A stretch of DNA of 5,331 nt. Origin: Gemmobacter sp. GTDB lineage: Bacteria; Pseudomonadota; Alphaproteobacteria; Rhodobacterales; Rhodobacteraceae. Under the pieces are notes generated by a model that searched no databases, was not told the origin of the DNA, and saw only the letters and a program-made list of their open reading frames with translations. Positions 1 to 5,331 of the stretch are shown here, in pieces; the first letter of the stretch is position 1; every line of letters begins with the position of its first letter. The DNA lies in assembly GCA_030656535.1 (NCBI GenBank), contig JAUSPL010000242.1, positions 1 to 5,331 on the forward strand, written 5' to 3'. Made by a program: the position numbers and the translations under genes.

Positions 1-186
1 GTCGAAGATGTGCCGTTCAGTGAAACCCGGACCTATATCATGCGGGTATCCGAGGCGCTGACCATCTACCGCGCCCGCGCCGCAGGTGTCGCGGGACCGG
101 TTGACATCACAGGCTTGCTCAAAGGCACATCTGCGGCGCTGCCTTTGGCAATTCCCGCGGAACCGGCCAGCCCTGCCGTGCCATGA
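1..186 (+). CDS. Lytic murein transglycosylase, C-terminal end (partial)
   Basis: Reading frame 1 is open from the window edge to the TGA at 184-186 and gives 61 residues. The stretch VPFSETRTYIMRV followed by IYRAR matches the end of the Slt/GH23 transglycosylase domain; E. coli Slt70 has a closely similar IPFSETRGYVKNV. Enzymes of this family cleave the MurNAc-GlcNAc bond of peptidoglycan in the periplasm, leaving 1,6-anhydroMurNAc. The catalytic Glu, any signal peptide and the superhelical N-terminal part lie outside the window. The last 25 or so residues are Ala/Pro-rich and look like a disordered tail. The family assignment is from a short but characteristic motif. I cannot tell which Slt paralogue it is, so no symbol is given. 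The gene converges on truA. Confidence 0.8.
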   Translation, partial: VEDVPFSETRTYIMRVSEALTIYRARAAGVAGPVDITGLLKGTSAALPLAIPAEPASPAVP

Positions 187-287
187 CCCAGGAGCTGGTC
201 AAACGCCCGTAAGTCTTTCGCCCCGGCCTCTGATCTGCGCGGGAACATGGACAAGCACCTGCGCGCCCAAGACCCACACCACCGCGT
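187..287. other. Convergent intergenic gap, transglycosylase / truA
   Basis: This 101-bp gap separates two converging genes. I see no stem followed by a T-tract on either strand. The only self-complementarity is a weak GCGCG/CGCGC pairing across about 20 nt near 236-268. Termination here may be Rho-dependent, or the two transcripts may overlap at their 3' ends. Confidence 0.4.
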
Positions 288-1073
288 TCAGGCAGTCGAT
301 TTCCCCGAAAAGGGGTCGTCGGGGTAGCCCACCCCGCACAGATACAACCCCTGCGGCGGACAGACCGGCCCACAAGCGGCGCGCTCGCGGGCCTCAAGGG
401 CGTCCTTTGCGTCTTGTGCCGACCAGGCCCCGACGCCGACACGTTCCAACGTGCCGACAATGGACCGGACCTGATTGTGCAGAAAGCTGCGCGCGCGCAA
501 ATTGAACCGGTACTCGGTGCCGTGCGGAACGCTGATCGCCTCTATGCGGATGTCATCCAAGGTCTTGACCGGGCTTGCCGACTGGCACATCACCGACCGG
601 AAGGTAGTGAAGTCATGCCGCCCGACCAGATGGGCCGCCGCTTGCCGCATCGCATCGGCATCCAAGGGGTGCTGGACGTGCCACACCCGCCCCCGGTCAT
701 GGACGGCAGGCGCGCGGCGGGCCAGCAGTCGAAACAGATACCGACGCTCGACGGCCGAAAACCGGGCGTGGAAGTCATCCGCGACCCGGGCCGCAGTCAG
801 GATCGCGACAGGGGCGGGTCTCAGGTGCCAATTCAGCGCTTCGGACAAACGAAAGGGATCCCAGTCCCGGGCCATGTCGACATGCGCGACTTGTGCCGTT
901 GCATGCACACCGGCGTCTGTCCGCCCCGCAGCGGCAATTCCGGTGACTGTCGTGTCCAGCCGCGCAAGCGCAGCCTCGACCGCGGCCTGCACGGACGCGC
1001 GGCCCTGCACCTGCCGTTGCCAACCGTGGAACGGTGCACCGTCATATTCGATCTTCAAAGCATAGCGTGGCAT
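288..1073 (-). CDS. truA: tRNA pseudouridine(38-40) synthase TruA
   Basis: TruA isomerises uridine to pseudouridine at positions 38, 39 and 40 in the anticodon arm of many tRNAs; it is cytoplasmic and usually dimeric. The 261-residue product is normal length for bacterial TruA. The N-terminal strand KIEYDGAPFHGWQRQ (residues 7-21) is a family hallmark. GRTDAGVHATAQVAHVD (50-66) carries the catalytic aspartate, D53. RRYLFRLL (110-117), DFTTFRS (154-160) and RSFLHNQVRSIVGTL (195-209) are the conserved C-terminal-half motifs. The frame stays open upstream for 60 more codons, with ATGs at 1094 and 1253. I chose the ATG at 1073 because homology begins at MPRYALKIEYDG and the upstream residues look non-coding. 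No strong Shine-Dalgarno precedes either 1073 or 1094. The gene stands alone, divergent from ycjX. Confidence 0.95.
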   Translation of the reverse strand: MPRYALKIEYDGAPFHGWQRQVQGRASVQAAVEAALARLDTTVTGIAAAGRTDAGVHATAQVAHVDMARDWDPFRLSEALNWHLRPAPVAILTAARVADDFHARFSAVERRYLFRLLARRAPAVHDRGRVWHVQHPLDADAMRQAAAHLVGRHDFTTFRSVMCQSASPVKTLDDIRIEAISVPHGTEYRFNLRARSFLHNQVRSIVGTLERVGVGAWSAQDAKDALEARERAACGPVCPPQGLYLCGVGYPDDPFSGKSTA

Positions 1074-1217
1074 GGCTGACGGGTAGCGCGACATCCGGTT
1101 GTGAGCAAGGGGCTGCTTTGTCCACACACGATGCCCGACGCCGCGATCAGGCGTTTCCCCTGTGAAATCGGTTCGGCTGTGCCTATCTAGGTCAGAGGCA
1201 AGGAAAGGCAGGCGGCA
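1074..1217. promoter_or_regulatory. Divergent intergenic region truA / ycjX
   Basis: These 144 bp must carry the starts for both truA (leftward) and ycjXF (rightward), unless the promoters lie inside the genes. Candidates are weak. For ycjX, TATCTA at 1184-1189 could serve as a -10, with a poor -35 about 17 bp upstream. For truA, TGGACA on the - strand (1119-1124) resembles a -35 but has no good -10. A small inverted repeat, ACGCC (1138-1142) with GGCGT (1150-1154), lies between them. I see no sigma-54 -24/-12 element (TGGC...TTGC), which the E. coli ycjXF operon has. Confidence 0.3.
1200..1208 (+). promoter_or_regulatory. Ribosome binding site of ycjX
   Basis: The purine run AAGGAAAGG ends 9 nt before the GTG at 1218. 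It supports that non-ATG start, as no in-frame ATG lies nearby and the N-terminal helix of the protein begins there. Confidence 0.65.
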
Positions 1218-2636
1218 GTGGGATTGCAAGACATCGCGCAGGATCTGGCGCATGGGGTGGAAAGCCGGGTTGCTGCGGTTGGCGAGGCGCTGTTCGATCC
1301 GGTGATCCGTCTGGGCGTGACCGGGCTTGCCCGGGCGGGCAAGACGGTGTTCATTACCTCACTGGTATCCAACCTTCTGGATCGCGGGCGCATGCCACAG
1401 TTGCGCGCGGCCAGCGAAGGCCGGATCGAGGCGGTCTGGTTGCAGCCGCAGCCCGATGATACCGTGCCGCGCTTTGACTATGAGGCCCACCGCGCAGCGC
1501 TGACGGGTGACGCACCGCGTTGGCCAGACAGCACAAGGGCGGTGTCTGAGCTACGCTTGTCGTTCCGCATCCGACCCTCGGGCCTGTTTTCCGGGCTGCG
1601 CGGGGTGCGGAAGTTGCATCTTGATATCATCGACTACCCCGGAGAGTGGTTGCTGGACCTCGCTTTGTTGGAAATAGGCTATCAGGACTGGGCCACCGGC
1701 GTCCTGAACCGGTTCGCCAAACGGCCCGAGGCGGCGGGTTACATGGCGCGTGTGACGGCTACCGACGCGGGGCAGCCGCTGGATGAGGTGCAGGCGCAGG
1801 GCCTGGCGGCTGATTACACTGCCTGTCTGGTGGCGTTGCGCGCGGCGGGGTTGTCGGATGTGACGCCGGGCCGTTTCCTGATGCCCGGTGATCTGGCCGG
1901 GTCACCCGCACTGACCTTTGCGCCGCTGCCGCGGCCTGAGTCCCCGGTGCGGGGCTCGCTGTGGCGCGAGATGGAGCGACGCTATGACGCTTATCGGTCG
2001 CGCGTGATCAAGCCGTTTTTTCGCGACCACTTTTCCCGCATCGACAGACAGGTCGTGTTGGTTGATGCGCTGGGCGCCATTCATGCCGGGCCGCAGGCCG
2101 TCGAGGATATGCGCCGCGCCATGGCGGGGGTTCTGGCTGCGTTCCGGCCGGGCCGGTCAAACCCCCTGACCGAGCTGCTATTCGGCAAGAAGGTAGACCG
2201 CATCCTGTTTGCGGCAACCCGCGCGGACCATCTGCACCACAGCCAGCATGCCCGTTTGGCCGCTATCCTTGCGGCCATGCTGCGCGAGGCCAAGGACCGG
2301 GCCGATTACGCAGGGGCCAATACGGCTGCGATGGCACTTGCCAGCCTGCGCGCCACCACCGAGGCCGAGGCGACCCAGGATGGGCGCCGGATCGAAGGGG
2401 TGCGCGGCACGTTGATGGACACGGGGCGGCAGGCTTTGATGTACGCGGGCGACCTGCCGACCGATCCGGGCCGGTTGCTGTCGCCTGCGCGCGAAGGCGC
2501 CGAGCGGTGGCTTGATGCCGATTATTCGGTGATGCGCTTTGCCCCGGCCCGCATGACCCTGACGCCGGGCGAAGGTCTGCCCCACATCCGGCTGGACCGC
2601 GCCGCCGAGTTTCTGCTGGGCGACCAGCTGACGTGA
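1218..2636 (+). CDS. ycjX: YcjX-family (DUF463) GTPase-like protein
   Basis: The 472-residue product matches YcjX/DUF463, a P-loop NTPase family of about 460-490 residues. The P-loop is GLARAGKT (36-43), preceded by the strand VIRLGVT. LDIIDYPGEW (135-144) fits the Walker B/G3 region. ATRADHLHHSQH (333-344) resembles the family's TKxD-like G4 segment, with R in place of the usual K. VVLVDALGAIHAGP (279-292) and the C-terminal HIRLDRAAEFLLGD (456-469) are also typical. No signal peptide or membrane span is seen, so it is probably cytoplasmic or peripheral to the membrane. In E. coli ycjX is co-transcribed with ycjF in the phage-shock regulon; its precise role is unsettled. Here the order is the same: the stop at 2634-2636 is 17 bp before ycjF. 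A role in envelope stress is inferred from homology and from the YcjF neighbour. The start is a GTG with a good upstream AGGAAAGG. Confidence 0.93.
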   Translation: MGLQDIAQDLAHGVESRVAAVGEALFDPVIRLGVTGLARAGKTVFITSLVSNLLDRGRMPQLRAASEGRIEAVWLQPQPDDTVPRFDYEAHRAALTGDAPRWPDSTRAVSELRLSFRIRPSGLFSGLRGVRKLHLDIIDYPGEWLLDLALLEIGYQDWATGVLNRFAKRPEAAGYMARVTATDAGQPLDEVQAQGLAADYTACLVALRAAGLSDVTPGRFLMPGDLAGSPALTFAPLPRPESPVRGSLWREMERRYDAYRSRVIKPFFRDHFSRIDRQVVLVDALGAIHAGPQAVEDMRRAMAGVLAAFRPGRSNPLTELLFGKKVDRILFAATRADHLHHSQHARLAAILAAMLREAKDRADYAGANTAAMALASLRATTEAEATQDGRRIEGVRGTLMDTGRQALMYAGDLPTDPGRLLSPAREGAERWLDADYSVMRFAPARMTLTPGEGLPHIRLDRAAEFLLGDQLT

Positions 2637-2640
2637 TCTC

Positions 2641-2646
2641 AAAGGA
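2641..2646 (+). promoter_or_regulatory. Ribosome binding site of ycjF
   Basis: AAAGGA sits 7 nt before the ATG at 2654. It decides between that start and an in-frame GTG at 2633 that overlaps the ycjX stop (GTGA) and would add 7 residues. Confidence 0.6.
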
Positions 2647-2653
2647 CGATGCC

Positions 2654-3673
2654 ATGCCCGAAATCCCAGATGACACCCCGGTCGGCACCCCCATCGCCCG
2701 CCTGCGCCCTGTCGTGATTGATCTGGATGACCCCGCACCCTCGCCCGCGACAGCGCCCCCGGTGCCGGACCTGACGGTGCCGTTGCCGGGTCTGGCGGGA
2801 CCCCTGATACGGCGTCGCAGCATTCTGGGCCGGGTGTTCACCTGGGCTGCAGGCGCGTTTGCGACCTTGGTCCTGGGGGTCGCGGTGACCGACTTTGTCA
2901 CCGATCTTCTGGCGCGGAACACGGTGCTGGGCACTATCGCGATGGGGCTTGCTGCGATGGTTGTGCTGGGCGCGGTGATCTTTGCCCTGCGCGAGTGGTC
3001 GGCGTTCTTGCGGCTGGGTCGGATCGACACCTTGCGCGCTCGCGCAGAGGCCGCAACCGTCGCGTCCGACCTGAAGGCCGCGCGCGGGATCGTGGCCGAC
3101 GTGCAACGGTTATATGCCGGGCGCGCCGAGCTTGCGGATGCGCGCGCGCGACTGACAGGGCAGGGCGCCGATTTGCTGGATGCCGACGCCTTGCTGGGTC
3201 TTGCGGAATCCGAGCTGCTGGCAGCAGGCGACCGTGCGGCGCGCGCCGAGATCGAGGCTGCCGCCCGGCGGGTTGCGACCGCGACCGCGCTGATCCCGCT
3301 TGCGCTTGCGGATGTGGCGGTGGCGCTGCTGGCCAATCTGGCCATGATCCGGCGGATTGCCGAGATCTATGGCGGGCGCGCCGGTGCGTTCGGCAGCTGG
3401 CGTTTGTTGCGCAGGGTCTTTTCACATCTGGTGGCGACGGGGGCTATCGCGGTGGGCGATGATCTGATTGCGTCGGTGGCCGGGGGCGGTGTGTTGTCGA
3501 AACTGTCCCGCCGGTTTGGCGAGGGCGTGGTCAACGGTGCACTGACCGCCCGTGTGGGCATCGCCGCGATGGAGGTGTGCCGACCTTTGCCATTTGTGAT
3601 GTTGCCAAAGCCACGCATCACCAACCTGCTGGGCCGGGCCTTTACCGGACTGTTTGGCGGCAATCCCAGCTGA
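2654..3673 (+). CDS. ycjF: YcjF-family (DUF697) inner-membrane protein
   Basis: The 339-residue product matches YcjF (DUF697). It has a Pro/Asp-rich N-terminal tail (1-50), then a basic RRR (53-55). Two hydrophobic spans follow at about 62-80 and 91-111, so it is an inner-membrane protein. Residues 120-205 form a long Ala/Arg/Glu-rich, probably helical or coiled-coil section. The DUF697 domain covers about 205-315, with ALADVAVALLANLAMIRRIA (217-236), YGGRAGAFGSWRLLRRV (239-255), LSRRFGEGVVNGALTARVG (284-302) and RPLPF (310-314). Domain segment 208-232 is also hydrophobic and may associate with or cross the membrane. In E. coli YcjF is encoded directly after YcjX in the phage-shock regulon. 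A shared membrane-stress function is inferred; no biochemical activity is established that I can name. It is surely in one operon with ycjX. The start at 2654 is preferred to GTG 2633 because of the well-spaced AAAGGA. Confidence 0.9.
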   Translation: MPEIPDDTPVGTPIARLRPVVIDLDDPAPSPATAPPVPDLTVPLPGLAGPLIRRRSILGRVFTWAAGAFATLVLGVAVTDFVTDLLARNTVLGTIAMGLAAMVVLGAVIFALREWSAFLRLGRIDTLRARAEAATVASDLKAARGIVADVQRLYAGRAELADARARLTGQGADLLDADALLGLAESELLAAGDRAARAEIEAAARRVATATALIPLALADVAVALLANLAMIRRIAEIYGGRAGAFGSWRLLRRVFSHLVATGAIAVGDDLIASVAGGGVLSKLSRRFGEGVVNGALTARVGIAAMEVCRPLPFVMLPKPRITNLLGRAFTGLFGGNPS

Positions 3674-3678
3674 CGGGA

Positions 3679-3706
3679 TGCACCGCCACCCGACCGGTGG
3701 CTTGCA
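3679..3706 (+). terminator. Stem-loop directly after ycjF, possible terminator
   Basis: GCCACC (3685-3690) pairs with GGTGGC (3696-3701) around the 5-nt loop CGACC. The outer TGCA (3679-3682) can pair with TGCA (3703-3706) across a small 2x1 internal loop. It begins 5 nt after the ycjF stop, where an operon-end hairpin would be expected. No T-tract follows, so it is not a classical intrinsic terminator; it may protect the 3' end or act with Rho. Confidence 0.4.
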
Positions 3707-3849
3707 CTGCAGGCGATCGCCGCGCCATGCCCCCGCTGCAGGCACCCGGTGTCGGGGCTTGGAACAGGCGTGCGGTCCGGGTGCATTGCGCGGGGTCGCG
3801 AAAGTAGCCCGGGGGCTGATGCCTTTGCGCTGCACGCGTCGCTGCCCTC

Positions 3850-3878
3850 TGGACCCGCACGGCGCGCGCGCCTATAAC
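3850..3878 (+). promoter_or_regulatory. Sigma-70-type promoter for ileS
   Basis: TGGACC (3850-3855, 4 of 6 to TTGACA) is followed, after exactly 17 bp, by TATAAC (3873-3878, 5 of 6 to TATAAT). It is the best promoter-like match I found in the window and lies in a non-coding stretch upstream of ileS. The expected transcription start is about 3885-3886, giving an ileS leader of about 111 nt. The spacer ends in the perfect palindrome GGCGCGCGCGCC (3861-3872). Confidence 0.55.
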
Positions 3879-3885
3879 CCGCGCC

Positions 3886-3936
3886 ATGACGGATCGTGCC
3901 ACATATTCCTTGCGAATTAGCGGCCCGGCGCTCTGA
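3886..3936 (+). CDS. Possible leaderless 16-codon leader ORF before ileS
   Basis: ATG at 3886 opens a short frame, MTDRATYSLRISGPAL, ending at the TGA at 3934-3936. The ATG falls 7 nt after the predicted -10, at or next to the expected transcription start, so it could be translated as a leaderless message; no Shine-Dalgarno is present. Its stop codon lies within the left arm of the hairpin at 3924-3953, so ribosomes finishing it would open that stem. The peptide has just one Ile codon, which argues against classical Ile attenuation. Short ORFs of this size arise easily by chance, so this is a hypothesis based on position alone. Confidence 0.25.
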   Translation: MTDRATYSLRISGPAL

Positions 3937-3953
3937 CGTTCAGAGCCGCCGGG
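3924..3953 (+). other. Strong hairpin in the ileS leader
   Basis: GCTCTGA (3930-3936) and TCAGAGC (3940-3946) form a perfect 7-bp stem around the loop CGT. After a 1x2 internal loop, CCCGG (3924-3928) pairs with CCGGG (3949-3953) for 5 more GC pairs. Only a TTTT at 3967-3970 lies downstream, 13 nt away, so it does not look like an intrinsic terminator. It ends 30 nt before the ileS Shine-Dalgarno and does not cover it. It could stabilise the message or respond to translation of the short upstream ORF. Confidence 0.55.
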
Positions 3954-3983
3954 ACGCTTGCCATGATTTTGCCGGAACAGCCC

Positions 3984-3989
3984 GAGGAA
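3984..3989 (+). promoter_or_regulatory. Ribosome binding site of ileS
   Basis: GAGGAA lies 7 nt before the ATG at 3997. An in-frame TTG at 3991 would be too close to it, and an in-frame TGA at 3964-3966 rules out any start further upstream. This fixes the ileS start at 3997. Confidence 0.8.
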
Positions 3990-3996
3990 CTTGCCG

Positions 3997-5331
3997 ATGT
4001 GCGCCGATACGCCTGACTACCGCGATACCGTTTTTCTGCCCGAAACCGAATTTCCCATGCGCGCGGGCCTGCCCCAGCGCGAACCCGACTGGCTGGCCCA
4101 TTGGGACAGCATCGGCATCTATGACCGCTTGCGCGACCGGGCGCGCGATGCCGTGGCCGCCGGGACGCCGCGCCAGCCGTTCACGCTGCACGATGGCCCT
4201 CCCTATGCCAACGGCCATCTGCACATCGGCCACGGGCTGAACAAGACCATCAAGGACATGATCGTGCGCAGCCATCAGATGATGGGCTTTGATGCGCGCT
4301 ATGTGCCGGGATGGGATTGCCACGGTCTGCCGATCGAATGGAAGATCGAGGAACAATACCGCGCCAAGGGGTTGGACAAGGACGCCGTCGATATCGTTGA
4401 TTTCCGACAGGAATGTCGCAAGTTCGCGGATGGCTGGGTCAACATCCAGCGCGACGAATTCAAGCGGCTGGGTATCACCGGCAACTGGGCTGACCCCTAT
4501 CTGACGATGGATTTCCACGCCGAAGCGGTCATCGCTGAGGAGTTCATGAAATTCCTGATGAACGGCAGCCTCTATCAGGGCTCCAAGCCCGTGATGTGGT
4601 CGCCGGTGGAAAAAACCGCACTGGCCGAGGCCGAGGTGGAATATCACGACATCACCAGCCACACGATCTGGGTCAGGTTCCCGGTCGAGACTGTCGTGAC
4701 CGAGGCGCGGGACGAAGCCGGACGGCACAATTCCGCCAGCAGCCTTGTCGACATCACCGCATTCGCCGGTTCAAATGTCATCATCTGGACCACCACGCCC
4801 TGGACCATCCCGCAAAACCGCGCTGTGTCATATAACCCCAGCATCGAGTACGGGCTATATGAGGTTGCCACGGTCGCCGAAAACTCGACCGCCAAGGTGG
4901 GCGAGCGGGTTCTGGTGGCCGATAAACTGGCCGAAGGTGTCTTCAAGGCGGCAAAAGTTGACACGTTTTCCCGGATACGGGCGGTGTCTGCGGCTGAGAT
5001 GGCGGCACTGACACTTGCCCATCCCTTCCGCGGGGTCGACGGGGCAAACGGCGAATGGGATTTTGAGGTCCCCCTTCTGCCGGGCGATCATGTCACCGAT
5101 GATGCGGGTACCGGGTTCGTGCATACGGCCCCCAGTCACGGCGACGACGATTATCAGATGGGCCTGAAGTTCGGGTTGCCGATGACCTACAACGTCGAGC
5201 CCGACGGCAGCTATCGCGCCGATCTGCCGGTGTTTGGCGGTCAGGCGATCCTGACGCCCGAAGGCAAGGAAGGCCCGGCCAACGTGTCGGTCATCAAGCA
5301 ACTGGCCTATGCGGGCGCGCTGCTGGCCAAG
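3997..5331 (+). CDS. ileS: Isoleucyl-tRNA synthetase, N-terminal half (partial)
   Basis: IleRS joins isoleucine to tRNA-Ile using ATP in the cytoplasm and hydrolyses mischarged Val-tRNA-Ile. The frame is open to the window edge, giving 445 residues of an expected 940-1000. The class I core starts with FTLHDGPPYANGHLHIGHG (62-80), whose HIGH signature is at 76-79. YVPGWDCHGLPIEWKIE (102-118) and GITGNWADPYLTMDF (159-173) are typical IleRS core segments, and MWSPVEKTALAEAEVEY (200-216) leads into the CP1 editing domain. CP1 shows WTTTPWTIPQN (264-274), part of the editing pocket, and GTGFVHTAPSHGDDDY (371-386), with the conserved editing-site His and Asp region; Ser380 replaces the Gly found in E. 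coli. The KMSKS loop, anticodon-binding domain and any C-terminal zinc site lie beyond the window. It is preceded by its own likely promoter and a structured leader, so it is probably transcribed separately from ycjXF. Confidence 0.97.
   Translation, partial: MCADTPDYRDTVFLPETEFPMRAGLPQREPDWLAHWDSIGIYDRLRDRARDAVAAGTPRQPFTLHDGPPYANGHLHIGHGLNKTIKDMIVRSHQMMGFDARYVPGWDCHGLPIEWKIEEQYRAKGLDKDAVDIVDFRQECRKFADGWVNIQRDEFKRLGITGNWADPYLTMDFHAEAVIAEEFMKFLMNGSLYQGSKPVMWSPVEKTALAEAEVEYHDITSHTIWVRFPVETVVTEARDEAGRHNSASSLVDITAFAGSNVIIWTTTPWTIPQNRAVSYNPSIEYGLYEVATVAENSTAKVGERVLVADKLAEGVFKAAKVDTFSRIRAVSAAEMAALTLAHPFRGVDGANGEWDFEVPLLPGDHVTDDAGTGFVHTAPSHGDDDYQMGLKFGLPMTYNVEPDGSYRADLPVFGGQAILTPEGKEGPANVSVIKQLAYAGALLAK

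Larger units (their letters stand above)
3674..3996. other. 323-bp region without a sizeable gene, ycjF to ileS
   Basis: Open frames cross this region on both strands, including one of 86 codons on the - strand ending in ycjF. None has a recognisable domain, a good ribosome binding site or protein-like composition; most are Arg/Ala/Pro/Cys-rich, as expected from GC-rich shadows. From left to right it holds a stem-loop after ycjF (3679-3706), then about 140 bp where I see only weak palindromes (CTGCAG at 3707 and 3736, GCGATCGC at 3713-3720). The ileS promoter (3850-3878), a 16-codon ORF (3886-3936) and a strong hairpin (3924-3953) follow. The leader is the only locally AT-richer part. Confidence 0.6.

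Noticed and set aside
183..212. ATGA overlap at the end of the transglycosylase gene opening a 9-codon ORF
   Set aside because: It is only nine codons long with no Shine-Dalgarno and no homology; CCATGA is simply the Pro-stop end of the gene.
1074..1253. N-terminal extension of truA by 60 codons, running antisense into the start of ycjX
   Set aside because: TruA homology begins exactly at MPRYALKIEYDG (1073). The extension has no family match and overlaps the ycjX start on the other strand, so the open frame is chance.
3740..3830. Possible small structured RNA in the GC-rich stretch before the ileS promoter
   Set aside because: I looked for the SRP RNA GGAAGCAG-type tip, RNase P and tmRNA signatures and tRNA cloverleaf arms, and saw none; the pairings are short (about 5 bp) and expected at this GC content.
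3642..3902. An 86-codon - strand ORF across the ycjF-ileS gap
   Set aside because: It ends inside ycjF and is rich in Arg, Ala and Pro. It has no recognisable motif and no good ribosome binding site, consistent with a shadow in GC-rich DNA.
3963..4016. A 17-codon ORF (ATG at 3963) that crosses the ileS Shine-Dalgarno and start codon in another frame
   Set aside because: It has no convincing ribosome binding site and just one Ile codon. Its ATG is a chance triplet close to the real start; it would matter only if conserved.
4000..4240. Possible frameshift near the ileS N-terminus, suggested by an overlapping + frame running to 4240
   Set aside because: The ileS frame is continuous from 3997 to 5331 with conserved motifs throughout. 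The other frame (3896-4240) is a shadow.
3940..4728. A 262-codon - strand ORF antisense to ileS
   Set aside because: The + strand encodes an unmistakable IleRS here. The antisense frame has no family motif; long antisense frames are common opposite GC-rich genes.

Overview
The window is GC-rich, roughly two thirds G+C by eye. Its proteins read like those of an alphaproteobacterium, most likely Rhodobacteraceae (Rhodobacter/Roseobacter group). The gene set is core housekeeping. I see no mobile element, CRISPR array, tRNA or rRNA, and no defence or biosynthetic cluster.

Layout, left to right. (1) Positions 1-186 are the last 61 codons of a soluble lytic murein transglycosylase of the Slt type on the + strand. 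(2) A 101-bp convergent gap follows, with no clear terminator. (3) truA (tRNA pseudouridine synthase A) lies on the - strand at 288-1073. (4) A 144-bp divergent intergenic region, 1074-1217, must hold the starts of both truA and the next operon. (5) A + strand two-gene operon encodes a YcjX-family (DUF463) P-loop GTPase-like protein (1218-2636, GTG start) and a YcjF-family (DUF697) membrane protein (2654-3673). The pair is 17 bp apart and surely co-transcribed. In E. coli the homologues belong to the phage-shock (Psp) regulon, but no sigma-54 type promoter is visible here. (6) A 323-bp stretch without a sizeable gene, 3674-3996, begins with a stem-loop just after ycjF. Further on it holds a good sigma-70-like promoter (TGGACC-17 bp-TATAAC), a possible leaderless 16-codon ORF and a strong hairpin. 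(7) ileS (isoleucyl-tRNA synthetase) starts at 3997 behind a good Shine-Dalgarno and runs off the right edge after 445 codons, about half its usual length.

Functionally the genes are independent: cell-wall turnover, tRNA modification, an envelope-stress-linked GTPase/membrane pair, and tRNA charging. The part most worth a second look is the structured leader of ileS. The rest is ordinary conserved chromosome, and I did not find a convincing new system.
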